From the NCBI GenBank assembly GCA_944388405.1, contig CALXIQ010000004.1:62001-126000 (forward strand): DNA of 64,000 nucleotides, in the 5' to 3' direction. Shown one piece after another: positions 26,746 to 36,582 of the stretch. Under the pieces are notes generated by a model that made no database searches, was not told where the DNA came from, and saw nothing but the letters and a program-made list of their open reading frames with translations. This DNA comes from an uncultured Ruminococcus sp. Its GTDB lineage: Bacteria; Bacillota; Clostridia; Oscillospirales; Ruminococcaceae. The position numbers and the translations under genes were made by a program. Each line of letters begins with the position of its first letter. Position 1 is the stretch's first letter.

Positions 26746-29124
26746 TTAAACCGTCCCGTTGAGGGCATGTTCCTTTATTGCAAATTTGCCGTCGCTGATA
26801 ACTGCGCAGAAACAGCAGGGCTTGCAGCCGCCGACTATAAGATCGCTTATAAGATTTTCAATTTCGGAGCGTACAATTTTCCTTACCTCTCTCGCTCCCG
26901 AGGATTTGCCCATGCTTCGCTGTGCGATTTCATCGGGTATATCCTTTGAATATTCAAAGCTGAACCCAAGCTTTTCAAGTCGGTTTTTCAGACTGTCAAG
27001 CTCCGACCAGGCAATTTGGCAAAGCTGAGTTTTTCCCAGACGGTTGAACACGATAACTTCGTCAATTCTCCCCAGAAGCTCGGGGGAGAGAAATTTTTTC
27101 AGCTCTTTAGTCAGCTCGTTTTTCATGTTTTCATAATCGTCCGAATCGGAAATTTCGTCTGAAAAGCCCAGATGCTTTTTCTCTTTAAGGTTTTTTACCC
27201 CTATATTTGAGGTCATGATTATTATTACGTTTGAAAAGGATACTCTTCTGCCGGAGGAATCGGTTAAAAAGCCGTCCTCTGTAATTTGCAGCAGCAGGTT
27301 GAAAACTTCGGGATGAGCCTTTTCTATTTCGTCCAGAAGCAGAACCGAGTAAGGTCTTTTTCTCACCGCTTCGGTAAGCTGTCCTCCGTTGTCAAAGCCC
27401 ACATATCCTGGCGGCGCGCCGATAAGCTTTGAAACGTTGTGCCGCTCCATATATTCCGACATATCTATTCTTATAAGGGCGTCGTCACGGTGAAAAAGAG
27501 CTTTTGCCAGGGCTTTTGCCAAAGCGCTTTTTCCAACTCCGCTCGTTCCCATAAAAATAAAACTGCCCATTGGTCTGCCGTCCTCCTTCAAGCCTGAGCG
27601 GCAGCGTTTTATTGCGGCGCAAAGTCGTTCTATGGCGTTGTCCTGTCCGGTGACCTCGCTTTTCAACCGTTGTTCAAGCTCTTGCAGCAGCTTGGATTCC
27701 TCCCCGGTAAGGGCGGAGCAGGGAATACCTGTTTGCATGGAAACGACCTTTTCCACGTCGTCTTTCGTAAGAGGAATTTTTTCTTGCTTGCCTTTTTTTG
27801 TGATTGCACTTAGGTAGTCCTCTCTTGTAATCCTGCCAGTTACATAGTCGTTGAAAATATCGGATACGCTGCGTTTGCCGTAAGCCTTTGCCGAAGCGTT
27901 TATTCCTGCGCAGGCGCAGGCTTCGTCAAGAATGTCAATGGCTTTGTCAGGGAAAAACCGGTCGGGGATATAGCGTTTGGCAAGACTTACTATATGCTGC
28001 AGAATATCGTCCGAAACCGAAACCTTGTGATGCTCCTCATACTTTTTGCATATTCCCCGCAATATTTCAACTGTTTTTTCGGGAGAGGGCTCATCTATTT
28101 TCACCGTCTGAAAACGTCGGTCCATTGCGCTGTCATTTCTGATGTTCTTGCGGTATTCCTCAAAGGTGGTGGCTCCTATTATCTGAAGCTTTCCCCTTGC
28201 AAGCTGAGGTTTCAGAATATTTGCGGCGTCGATTGCCCCCTCAGCCGCTCCTGCGCCCATTATATTGTGTATTTCGTCAATAAACAGTATAACGTTCCCG
28301 GAAGCCTCAGCCTCGTCCATACAGTGTTTAAGCCGTTCCTCAAAGTCCCCGCGATACTTTGCCCCCGCAAGCAGCGTTGTCAGATCAAGAGCAAAAATTC
28401 TTTTTTGTGATAACGCCTCGGGAACCTCTCCCAGCATTATTCTTGCGGCAAGCCCTTCCACTACGGCGGTTTTGCCCACTCCCGCTTCGCCTATAAGGCA
28501 AGGATTGTTTTTTGTTCGACGGCAAAGTATCTCCATTATACGTCGTGTTTCCTTTTCTCTGGCTATTACCGGGTCAAACTGTTCGCAGGCAGCCTTACCG
28601 GTAAGCTCACGGGCGTATCTTTCAAGGTTTTTGAGCTTAACGCAGTTTTGCTCAATAAAAACGGTTTTGTCCTTTTCGGTACAGGCACAGTCGGCATACA
28701 TACGGGTAAGATTACAATCAAGCTCCCGCAGTATTTCGGCGGCGCAGGAATCTGACTGCCTGAGCATAAGCGCCAGAATGTATTCCGAACCTGTCTGTTT
28801 TGCGCCCATGCTTTCACTGAGAGCGCAGGCTCCTTTTAATATAGTCATGGCGGTGGGAGTAAAATCGTTCTGAGTAAGGCGGCAGGGCGAACCTCTGCCG
28901 ATTATTCTCAGCATCTGCTTTGCAACCGCTTCGGTGGTAACAGCATGTTTGGTAAGCACCGCGCAGGCGGTGGATGCACCCTCCTCCATTATTGCAAGCA
29001 GAAGATGTTCCGAACCGATATATGTGTGTCCCCACTTTCCTGCACACACCGCAGCGCCCCGTATGATTTCCCGTCCCTTTTTTGTAAATCTGTCGATTTC
29101 AAAGCTGTAATTGCCTGCAGCCAA
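26746..29124 (-). CDS. ClpA/ClpC-type AAA+ ATPase
   Basis: 792 aa from TTG at 29124, 8 nt after AAAGGG; the GTG at 29133 abuts the ribosome site. Domain order: Clp_N double repeat (about 1-140), AAA1 with Walker A GEAGVGKTAVVEG and Walker B FIDEIHNIMGAG, short linker, AAA2 with GTSGVGKSALAKA and LLLDEIEKAHPEVF plus the pore loop GAPPGYVGF, and a ClpP-docking type tripeptide LGF in KKHLGFSDE. The linker has no long M-domain, and I see no UVR motif, so it is leaner than classic ClpC. No mcsA, mcsB or ctsR is beside it. It probably unfolds substrates for ClpP. Confidence 0.9.
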   Translation of the reverse strand: MAAGNYSFEIDRFTKKGREIIRGAAVCAGKWGHTYIGSEHLLLAIMEEGASTACAVLTKHAVTTEAVAKQMLRIIGRGSPCRLTQNDFTPTAMTILKGACALSESMGAKQTGSEYILALMLRQSDSCAAEILRELDCNLTRMYADCACTEKDKTVFIEQNCVKLKNLERYARELTGKAACEQFDPVIAREKETRRIMEILCRRTKNNPCLIGEAGVGKTAVVEGLAARIMLGEVPEALSQKRIFALDLTTLLAGAKYRGDFEERLKHCMDEAEASGNVILFIDEIHNIMGAGAAEGAIDAANILKPQLARGKLQIIGATTFEEYRKNIRNDSAMDRRFQTVKIDEPSPEKTVEILRGICKKYEEHHKVSVSDDILQHIVSLAKRYIPDRFFPDKAIDILDEACACAGINASAKAYGKRSVSDIFNDYVTGRITREDYLSAITKKGKQEKIPLTKDDVEKVVSMQTGIPCSALTGEESKLLQELEQRLKSEVTGQDNAIERLCAAIKRCRSGLKEDGRPMGSFIFMGTSGVGKSALAKALAKALFHRDDALIRIDMSEYMERHNVSKLIGAPPGYVGFDNGGQLTEAVRKRPYSVLLLDEIEKAHPEVFNLLLQITEDGFLTDSSGRRVSFSNVIIIMTSNIGVKNLKEKKHLGFSDEISDSDDYENMKNELTKELKKFLSPELLGRIDEVIVFNRLGKTQLCQIAWSELDSLKNRLEKLGFSFEYSKDIPDEIAQRSMGKSSGAREVRKIVRSEIENLISDLIVGGCKPCCFCAVISDGKFAIKEHALNGTV

Positions 29125-29428
29125 AAAAATCACCCTTTCATTACAGACCCTGTCGGGACTGTCATTATAATAAGCATTGACGCTTTTCGGATTTTTAGAC
29201 AGGGCGTCGGTTAATTTAAGGAGGCAGTGTTACCTTTTAAAGCCCGGTCTGTTTTCATCCGAGTATCCGAATGCCGCTGATATTATATTATGCGCAGGAC
29301 AAATTCAGCTTTCACGAAATTTTTGTAACACAATTTTTCCGTCTTCATAAACTGTAGTATAAAGCAAAGGCAAAGGGCGAAACGCCTTGCGCCGCTTTAT
29401 AAAATACACACAAAAAGGAGAATGTTTT

Positions 29429-29569
29429 ATGAACGGTTGTGGATTTGGCGGATGCTGGTGGATTATTATCCTTATCCTCATAATCTCTTGCTGCTGCGGC
29501 AACGGCTGCGGTAACACCTTCAGCGACAACGGCTGCGGATGCAACAACTGCGGAGGCTGCGGCTGCTGA
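29429..29569 (+). CDS. 46-residue Gly/Cys-rich single-span micropeptide (YjcZ-like in style)
   Basis: Starts at ATG 29429, 8 nt after AAGGAG; upstream extensions lack a ribosome site. The sequence is a short MNGCGFGG head, one strongly hydrophobic helix (WWIIILILIIS) and a tail with about ten cysteines in CGC, CG and CNN repeats. The layout resembles the tiny YjcZ/sporulation-associated membrane peptides of Bacilli, but those lack so many cysteines. A good terminator follows, so it is an independent gene. Metal binding or disulfide cross-linking in the spore or envelope is only a guess. Confidence 0.7.
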   Translation: MNGCGFGGCWWIIILILIISCCCGNGCGNTFSDNGCGCNNCGGCGC

Positions 29570-29586
29570 TTAAAAGGCATAAAGCA

Positions 29587-29617
29587 AAAAAGAGGTCGCC
29601 CAAAGGCGGCCTCTTTT
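29587..29617 (+). terminator. Terminator after the Cys-rich micropeptide
   Basis: AAAAGAGGTCGCC-CAAA-GGCGGCCTCTTTT. Symmetric, so it can also serve the convergent permease gene. Confidence 0.85.
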
Positions 29618-29651
29618 GTTGTGGTCAAATTTATTTTTCGGTCGTTTAAGG

Positions 29652-32624
29652 TTAATCCTCGCCTAGCTTCAGAGCCTGAGAAATCTTTATCTTTGAAATA
29701 AGCCGTCCCAGAACTATAAAGCCTACCAAAAGCATTGCGGCGATAACGATATAAAGCTTTATGTAATCGCTCCTCAGCGGTATAACCGCAAAGCCGGGAA
29801 CACGCTCCGCTGCATCGTAAAGGGTCTGGAACAGGGGAACAAACAAATCGCTGGCTATTCCACCGATAAATATTGCAGCAAAAATCGAAACTCCCGAAAC
29901 AAGTATCTGCTCGTAGATAATCATTGCAATTACTCCGCCGTAGCTCATACCCATAGCTCTCAGTATTCCAAACTGGAGGGTGCGGCTCTTTATGGAGAGT
30001 ATCCAGTAGATAAGGAAGCCGATAATGCACATTATCATTATTATTATAAATCCAAGGGTAAGTGCGCCGTTCATGCCTTGAAGCATGGGGTCGTTTTTCT
30101 CGGTGATTATATTCTGACTTGCCACGTTGAGCATGGTGGGAGCAATGTCGCTTTCCTCGATGGAGTTGTAGAACTCCTCGGTGGTGGTATCATCATCCAG
30201 GTCAATCCAAACCTGATACGGCTCAACTGTGGTCTGAACCCGAACATAGTCAAAATTCATCACGGCAAAATCCTTGTAGTTGCCATCCTCGTCGGTTTCG
30301 TATGGATTCATTGAGGGCCAGTAATCTACAAACGCAAGTATGGTGGCTTCAAATGCCTGATTAGAACCCCAGGAGCAGTTTACGGTATCTCCCAGCTCAA
30401 GTCCGTAATCATCTCTGAAAGAAGTTGAAAGGATAACGCCCGAGTTGTATTCGGCAAGAGCGTTGAGATACTCGTTGATGTGAACGGGAAGAAGTCTGTC
30501 CGCAAACCAGCATACCTGAGAAAACTCGCCGGGAATAACCGTCATCAGCTTGACGTTATCGGTATGGTCGCTGGCACGGCTTGCATCCTGATAATCCTGC
30601 ATATAGTCCTCGGGCTCTCTTTCCTCGTCCTCAGCAGAATCGTCCACAACATTCATTTTGCTGCTTTGGATTGTAACCTCGTCCTTGATAAACACCTTGG
30701 TGGCAGCGTTTACGCCTGCAAGATTTTCAAACCGCTCGAACACAGGCTCCTCGTACTGAATAACCTCTTCGCTGTCGGAGGTATCCTCCTGAGTTTCCTC
30801 TGTTTCCGTGGTGGGAATAACCGCTCCCGAAGGTGAAACCGTCTGAGTAGAAACGGTAACCTCGCTGCTTTCCCATTCCTCAGCCATTGTAACGTCTGCG
30901 CCGATAGCGTATGAAACCCGCTCTTCGGCGTTTCGGTTCAGCGCTCTTGCGGTGTTGGCAAAGAAAATGCCCAGCGCAACGGTAAGTATGAGGAATATCA
31001 TAAGAAAGCGCTCTCTGCCGTTGGCGCAGGTGCCTATATTATTAAGGGAAACATACGCTGATGGCGACCAGAAGCGTTTGCCTATTCTTGATACAAGCCT
31101 TATCAGCGCAGGGTAAATTCTTATAAAAAACATACCCAGACCTAAAATAAAGGCAGTTGAGGCAATAAACATAAGCGGATTTACGGTAGCGGTGGTATCG
31201 GTAAGTCCCTCGTCTATCAGAGCCTGCTGCTGGTTGTTGTAAAAATACAGCCATGCCACCGAACCTCCCACAAGGATAAAGTCAAGGCAAAGTTTTTCCC
31301 AGAGAGGGAATCTGCGCTTTTTGGCTTTGGACTGCTTGTGCTCAACTATAGAGGTTTTGGTTGCAGGAACAATAGGAACCATCGTAGTGATAAAGAACAC
31401 TATCACCGCAATGCCTGCATAGAGGAATGCGTCCCTGGTCATTGAAATGGGAAGGGAAGTTCTGTTTACAAACTCAAGGAATCCGTTTGAAGCACCCAGC
31501 ACTCTGCAAAGCCCCATTCCCGCAAAAGGACCTACAATCGCCGTTATGATGCCAAGAAACAGCGATTCCATGGCATATATAAGCATAATCTGCAGCCTAC
31601 TTGCGCCACGGCTTTTGAATACTGCAATCTCGTTCTTTTCCTGCTCAACGTTAAGCTGCGAAACCATAAACAGATACACCAGAATCATCATTATAACAGG
31701 TATCTGAATCAGCCAGAGAATAAGCCTGAGCCTTGAAGCTCTTTCGCCGTAATCCTCAAGAATGGAAGCCGCAGGCAGGTTGAAGGTAATTCCGTTGTCG
31801 CTGTATACAAGGGACTGAGCGTCGGTTTTTTCAAGCATGGAGGAGATATTGTTCATATCCATGTTCTGATAATCCATCGTATACCGCTGGTTAAAGCAGC
31901 TGATGTTTACTGCACCGGTATCAAGTACGTTGCTGTAAAGCAGGTCGTAGTCCATAAACATGGTGTTGATGTATTCGCTGTCAATCCCCTCAGACCAGTA
32001 GGAGTCATTTTCATCGGCAACGTTGAAAGTTCCGACAATTTCAATTTTTATGGACACAACAGGGTCGAAAAGATTTGCGATTTCATAGACCGTTCCGGTA
32101 ACAAGTCCCGTTACCTGAAGGGCGCGCTCGGTGGTAATAACCTCGTAAACTCCGTCGTCGCGCTGACCTCTTTCGTACATTCTGCCGGAGGTAATTGTAA
32201 TGTGATCCTCGATACCCGTCATTCCCCCCAGAGTTATCTGAGCTGCCGATTCGCCGGTTCCAACGTCAATTGAGGTAACATAAAGATATTCGTCGGATAT
32301 GTATTTTTTCTCAGTAAGGGCAGGGCAGTCAAGGTCGTTGTAGGATTCGGTGACAAGTGCTGAAACCCTGTCTATCTCCTGTCGCTGACCTTCACCCGAC
32401 AAACTCAGGTCAAGATAATAAGAGGTGTTATAAATGCCGGGATAAATATCGTTTTCAAGCTGAAACTCCTCCAGATCCTTCACAAGCATACGCTGGAGCG
32501 AGGCGTTCATGTATATCGGGATAGTGCTCATCATAGCGCTTGCCATTATAAAGCCAATCAGCAGGCACAGCACCATCCATTTAGTGTTACGCATTTTGCG
32601 AAAAAGCAAAGTAAACATCTGCAA
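29652..32624 (-). CDS. Large FtsX-like ABC transporter permease
   Basis: 990 aa with two FtsX/MacB-type permease modules. A TM helix at about 18-40 is followed by a large extracellular domain, three TMs around 300-425 (first FtsX domain), TMs near 455-505, a second long extracellular part (with an acidic Glu/Asp/Thr stretch near 605-635), and a C-terminal FtsX domain (about 870-985). Such permeases work in export of lipoproteins or peptides, or in envelope signalling, with an ABC ATPase. The adaptor gene lies immediately upstream, but no ATPase gene is next to either. Confidence 0.88.
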   Translation of the reverse strand: MQMFTLLFRKMRNTKWMVLCLLIGFIMASAMMSTIPIYMNASLQRMLVKDLEEFQLENDIYPGIYNTSYYLDLSLSGEGQRQEIDRVSALVTESYNDLDCPALTEKKYISDEYLYVTSIDVGTGESAAQITLGGMTGIEDHITITSGRMYERGQRDDGVYEVITTERALQVTGLVTGTVYEIANLFDPVVSIKIEIVGTFNVADENDSYWSEGIDSEYINTMFMDYDLLYSNVLDTGAVNISCFNQRYTMDYQNMDMNNISSMLEKTDAQSLVYSDNGITFNLPAASILEDYGERASRLRLILWLIQIPVIMMILVYLFMVSQLNVEQEKNEIAVFKSRGASRLQIMLIYAMESLFLGIITAIVGPFAGMGLCRVLGASNGFLEFVNRTSLPISMTRDAFLYAGIAVIVFFITTMVPIVPATKTSIVEHKQSKAKKRRFPLWEKLCLDFILVGGSVAWLYFYNNQQQALIDEGLTDTTATVNPLMFIASTAFILGLGMFFIRIYPALIRLVSRIGKRFWSPSAYVSLNNIGTCANGRERFLMIFLILTVALGIFFANTARALNRNAEERVSYAIGADVTMAEEWESSEVTVSTQTVSPSGAVIPTTETEETQEDTSDSEEVIQYEEPVFERFENLAGVNAATKVFIKDEVTIQSSKMNVVDDSAEDEEREPEDYMQDYQDASRASDHTDNVKLMTVIPGEFSQVCWFADRLLPVHINEYLNALAEYNSGVILSTSFRDDYGLELGDTVNCSWGSNQAFEATILAFVDYWPSMNPYETDEDGNYKDFAVMNFDYVRVQTTVEPYQVWIDLDDDTTTEEFYNSIEESDIAPTMLNVASQNIITEKNDPMLQGMNGALTLGFIIIMIMCIIGFLIYWILSIKSRTLQFGILRAMGMSYGGVIAMIIYEQILVSGVSIFAAIFIGGIASDLFVPLFQTLYDAAERVPGFAVIPLRSDYIKLYIVIAAMLLVGFIVLGRLISKIKISQALKLGED

Positions 32625-32655
32625 TAAATCCTTTCAATAAACTGCTTTTGAGAGC

Positions 32656-33708
32656 CTATCTCAGAATAAGCTGGTCGCCCTCGTTGATTCCCGAAATTAT
32701 TTCGGTCTGAGAACCTGTTTCCAGTCCCGTTTCAACATTTACAGCGACCCTTTCGCCGTCCTGAAGAATATAGACAACTTGTTCTCCGTTGACAGTTTTG
32801 ATAAGGTTGTTTGATATTACAATTGCATCCTCAACGCGTTCCTGAACAAGAATACAGTCGGCAAGCTGACCGACGCAGTCGGTGGGAATTTCGCCGATAA
32901 ATCTGACGTAAACGGTGTCAGGCTCAAATGTTATGCCTGTGTCGTCAACCTCGTCGTGGCTTTCCTCCTGCTGGGCCTGATATTCAATAAGCTCGTCGGG
33001 GTTCATAAATACCTCGCCTGTATAATAGCTTTCGTCTATGCGTATCTGAACTTCCGTGCCCATTTCAAAGGGACTGTAGCTTGACGGCTGAATAGCTATG
33101 TAAAGCTCTGAGGTATCAATAATCGTAGCAATGGTCTGACCGGTGCTTACATTGTCGCCCACTCTTACATCAGCCAGTGAGTAAACCGTTCCGTCCACGG
33201 GTGAGGTAAGGGTAGCGGCTTCCTTTTGCTCGTAAAGCTGTTCAAGCTCGTGATTGATAAGCTCAACTTCAACATAGGCTCTGTCCACTTCCGCCTGAGT
33301 TCCACCACCTTCGGCGATAACCTCCACATCAAGCTCAGCCCGTCTGAGATAAAGCTCTTGCAGTTCAATCTGATAATCAAGCTCCTGAGTGTTAAGGGCG
33401 CAGATGGGATCGCCGCTTTCTACCGTGTCGCCGGCATGAACATAAAAGGCGCTTATTGTTCCGCCTTGCTTTTCGTATACAAGGTTATACTGATTTGCGG
33501 CGGCAATTGTGCCTGTGGCTACAATTCGCTTTTCAAGGTCTTTCCTCTCGGCGGTAACGGTTGTATACTCAACCTCGCTTGCCATAACGGTGGGAGCAGG
33601 TAATACCTCTTCCTCGTCGGGAAGCAGATAGCACCCGGCAGAAATACAGGATATTGCCGCAGCCATAGTCAGACAGGCAGCCGTTTTATATATTTTTACA
33701 ATGTTCAT
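32656..33708 (-). CDS. HlyD/MacA-like efflux adaptor lipoprotein
   Basis: 350 aa from ATG at 33708, after AAGGAG; an ATG-like start further upstream lacks support. The N-terminus is a lipoprotein signal ending AISCISAGC. It has a biotinyl-lipoyl half (ISAFYVHAGDTVESGDPI), a coiled-coil hairpin (about 125-175) with a GGGTQAEVDRAYVEV turn, the second lipoyl half (LTSPVDGTVYSLADVRVG) and a beta-barrel/MP domain. Adaptor proteins link permeases to substrates or to the wall. It is cotranscribed with the FtsX-like permease 31 nt downstream. Confidence 0.88.
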   Translation of the reverse strand: MNIVKIYKTAACLTMAAAISCISAGCYLLPDEEEVLPAPTVMASEVEYTTVTAERKDLEKRIVATGTIAAANQYNLVYEKQGGTISAFYVHAGDTVESGDPICALNTQELDYQIELQELYLRRAELDVEVIAEGGGTQAEVDRAYVEVELINHELEQLYEQKEAATLTSPVDGTVYSLADVRVGDNVSTGQTIATIIDTSELYIAIQPSSYSPFEMGTEVQIRIDESYYTGEVFMNPDELIEYQAQQEESHDEVDDTGITFEPDTVYVRFIGEIPTDCVGQLADCILVQERVEDAIVISNNLIKTVNGEQVVYILQDGERVAVNVETGLETGSQTEIISGINEGDQLILR

Positions 33709-33913
33709 AACTACGCTCCTTAAAATCAGACATATTGAAATCAAACATTCATACTTCTATTATAACAGAATACGTTTTCTTTTTCTATATATGATTATAC
33801 AAATTTTCAGCAGTTTTTCTGTTACTATTGACTATATTTCAATTACATTTTAAAGCTAAGTTTGTAACATCTGTAATTACAATAGGCTGAAACAACGAAA
33901 AATAACGAAAATC

Positions 33914-33953
33914 GGATACCTGTGGTTTTCGTTCTAATAAGACCACAGATACC
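33914..33953 (-). terminator. Hairpin downstream of the beta-helix lipoprotein gene
   Basis: GGATACCTGTGGT pairs with ACCACAGATACC across a 15-nt loop. On the reverse strand it follows the 33970 stop; the T-rich tail is modest. Confidence 0.6.
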
Positions 33954-33969
33954 CGCTGCTTAATTTTCA

Positions 33970-35862
33970 TCAGAATCTGCTGCCCCGATTGCCGCCGAAC
34001 CCCCATGAAGAAGAACCGTTGGAGGTGCAGATTCCGTCTGTTGTGATATTTTCCGAAAGACTGCCTGCCATTATCGTGTAGGTTTCGCCGTCTTTGATGT
34101 CGGGGGTGCTGAAAACCACCGACTGCCAGTCTTTTTCGGGAGTGTAGGAAAGTATTACGTTTCCGCTGCTGTCGGTTATCATAACCTCTGTACCGCCCGA
34201 AACGGTTGAACTGAGATTGCAGAGGACGGAATACTGAGTGGAATTGTTTTCGCCGAAGGTTTCCGCCATTCCGACGCTGCCGAAAGCGGCAATAGTTCCT
34301 CCTGTAATCCATGCCGAGCCGTTGTCGCCATAGTCGATTGCGCCGTTTCCGCCGTTGGTGGGACCGCTTACATAGATTTCTCCGCCCTCTACAACAAGAT
34401 TTCCGTTGGAGTCAAGTCCGTCGCCGGAGGCGTTGACTGTGAGAGTGCCGCCGCTTATTGTCAGAAGATATACACTGCCCGAATCGTTGCTGAAGCCGTT
34501 CATTCCGGGACGATTGCTGTTTCCCGTGTCGCTTCCGCCGCCTGCGTTAAGACCGTCATCGCTGGCGGTAACGGAAATATCTCCGCCCGAAATTGTTACC
34601 ACAGCCCCTTCAAGTCCCTCGTAGCTTTTCTCGATGTTGATTGTTCCGCCGCTGATAACAAGATTGCTGTCGGCGTGAACTCCGTCGTCGCCGGATTTTG
34701 CGTTTACAGTGCCGCCGGAGATGTTGATGTTTCCGTTGCAGTGAACAGAGTCGTCGGAGGAATCAAGGATTATTTCTCCGCCCTGTATATTAAGCTCCGA
34801 GCCTGCTTTAAGCGCTTTTGCCGACGAGCTTTCATCTGATGTTTCGGCAGAAGCTGTAGTAAGATATGTCTCCGACTGATTGGAGACGCCTGTTATCTGA
34901 GCATTTCCGTTACCGGGAGGTGTCATATTATTGTTCCTTCCGCCCCACAAGCCCCAGTCGCTGTTGGGCTGACCTTCTGAGGTCATGCTGGCGTTGTCGC
35001 TTCCACCGCCTGTGACAATATTAAAACTGCCGTTGTCTATTGATAGAACGCTTTCAGCTTCGATTCCGTCGGTGCCTGCGGATATATCAAATGTTCCGCC
35101 GTTTATATAGATATAGCCTTTGTCCGCCTCTTCGCTGTTGTCCGATTTGAATCCGTTGGTGCCGCAGTTTACCGTAAAGCTTCCGTCGTTGATTTTAATG
35201 CTGTCTTTGCCGTAGATTCCCCCGGAAGCAGAGTTTACGGTGTAACTTCCCCCTGCGATAACAAGGTCGTCCTTACAGACTATGCCGTGCTTGTAATTTG
35301 CCGTTATATCAAGCGAACCCGAACCGTTGAGAGTAAGGTCCGCACGGGAGAATATTGCACCGTCCACATTGGAGGTTTCCTCCTCAAGATTATATTGCTC
35401 ACCGTCGGAAAGATAGTTTTCGCTGCCGCTTTCCAGTGTGATGGTTACCTTGTCTGCGTCGTCTATAAAAATGGCGGCGTTGTCGGAGCAGGATATATTT
35501 ACTCCGTTAAAAACCAGTTTGATTTCACTTTCCTTATCGGCGTCAATTATTATCTGACCGTCGGGGATTGCCCCAGAAAGCAGATATGTTCCGGCGGCTG
35601 AGATAATAAGGCTTCCATCAGAAAATTCCGCTCCCGTGCCTGATATTTCTGCGCTGTCGCCGTTAAGAGTCACAACGCAAGCGGAGCTTTCGTCGTATCC
35701 TACGTCAAGGTCGTCTGGGTCAAAACTTGTGTCTATCATGGCTTCGGTAGTGGAAGCGTTGTTGTCACTTTCCGATTGAGAGTTTTCCGAGCATCCGCCT
35801 ACCGCCGACAAAACAGTTACTAACGCTGACAGCATAGCGAGACGTTTTTTGATTTTTTTCAT
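33970..35862 (-). CDS. Cthe_2159-like beta-helix carbohydrate-binding lipoprotein
   Basis: 630 aa. Lipoprotein signal with lipobox VGGC near residue 24, followed by an acidic Ser/Asn linker and many repeats of the type GGTVNAKSGDDGVHA, INISGG and LTINGSGSL, which form a right-handed parallel beta-helix. The family member Cthe_2159 of Clostridium thermocellum binds acidic and cellulosic polysaccharides with calcium. The C-terminus is Gly/Ser-rich (GFGGNRGSRF). It is last in a three-gene unit with DUF4956 and a VTC-domain protein, a pairing seen in several gut Firmicutes. Confidence 0.85.
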   Translation of the reverse strand: MKKIKKRLAMLSALVTVLSAVGGCSENSQSESDNNASTTEAMIDTSFDPDDLDVGYDESSACVVTLNGDSAEISGTGAEFSDGSLIISAAGTYLLSGAIPDGQIIIDADKESEIKLVFNGVNISCSDNAAIFIDDADKVTITLESGSENYLSDGEQYNLEEETSNVDGAIFSRADLTLNGSGSLDITANYKHGIVCKDDLVIAGGSYTVNSASGGIYGKDSIKINDGSFTVNCGTNGFKSDNSEEADKGYIYINGGTFDISAGTDGIEAESVLSIDNGSFNIVTGGGSDNASMTSEGQPNSDWGLWGGRNNNMTPPGNGNAQITGVSNQSETYLTTASAETSDESSSAKALKAGSELNIQGGEIILDSSDDSVHCNGNINISGGTVNAKSGDDGVHADSNLVISGGTINIEKSYEGLEGAVVTISGGDISVTASDDGLNAGGGSDTGNSNRPGMNGFSNDSGSVYLLTISGGTLTVNASGDGLDSNGNLVVEGGEIYVSGPTNGGNGAIDYGDNGSAWITGGTIAAFGSVGMAETFGENNSTQYSVLCNLSSTVSGGTEVMITDSSGNVILSYTPEKDWQSVVFSTPDIKDGETYTIMAGSLSENITTDGICTSNGSSSWGFGGNRGSRF

Positions 35863-35895
35863 TTATATAGTATTGCCTCCTTTTGTCTTTGCAGC

Positions 35896-36582
35896 CTAAA
35901 GCTGCTCATAGGGCTGACTTACCGGCTGACCGCATGAAATTTCCAGATTGCCGTTGCGGCATCTTAGTTCGTCTATCATAGCCTTTTCACCGGCTCCTTT
36001 TTTCAGGACTATCTTATATGTCAGTTTGAAAAGACTGCCCATGTTTGTCGTCTTAACGTTTACAAGTTCGCAGCTTGAGGTGTATTTTTCAAACAGGTCG
36101 CTGAACACATCTGTATAGTCAAGGGATTCGGGAATTGTGATGATAAGCTGTTTTTCACCGATTTTTTCGCCTATGGGAATTAACGAGTATATAATATTCA
36201 CTACGCACAGTATTGCGGTAAAAACAACTGCAATAATCGCATAGCCTGTGCCCATTGCAAGACCTACCGCCATTGCAAGAAAGATGCTGCATATATCTCT
36301 GGCGCTTCCCGGCACGGAGCGGAATCTCACCAGATTGAAAGCGCCCATCACCGCAACTCCTGTGCCTATGTTTCCGTTGACAAGCATTATCACCACCTGA
36401 ACAATTGCGGGAAGCATTGCAAGAGTTACGGAAAAGCCCTTTGAGACCTTGTTTTTGTAGCTGAAAACCACAGCGATAACCGCCCCCAGAGCCAGGGATA
36501 TGAGAGTATACAGAATAAATTCGTTTGTGGACACTCCATCGGCTGTAGTCAGCGAAGCCGAGGCTGAAATTAAATTATGCAC
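35896..36582 (-). CDS. DUF4956 membrane protein
   Basis: 228 aa. Four hydrophobic helices in the first 140 residues, with the loop sequence MGAFNLVRFRSVPGSARDICSIF typical of the family in the middle (given here for its R-F-R-S-V-P-G core). A soluble C-terminal domain follows (about 145-228). The function is unknown, but the gene regularly follows a VTC-type polyphosphate polymerase domain gene. It overlaps that gene by 8 nt here. A role as membrane partner of the VTC protein is inference. Confidence 0.85.
   Translation of the reverse strand: MHNLISASASLTTADGVSTNEFILYTLISLALGAVIAVVFSYKNKVSKGFSVTLAMLPAIVQVVIMLVNGNIGTGVAVMGAFNLVRFRSVPGSARDICSIFLAMAVGLAMGTGYAIIAVVFTAILCVVNIIYSLIPIGEKIGEKQLIITIPESLDYTDVFSDLFEKYTSSCELVNVKTTNMGSLFKLTYKIVLKKGAGEKAMIDELRCRNGNLEISCGQPVSQPYEQL

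Noticed and set aside
29305-30030. 241-residue reverse frame overlapping the Cys-rich micropeptide and permease end
   Set aside because: Lies antisense to the micropeptide and in another frame of the permease; no ribosome site, low-complexity Pro/Gln-rich product. Shadow frame.
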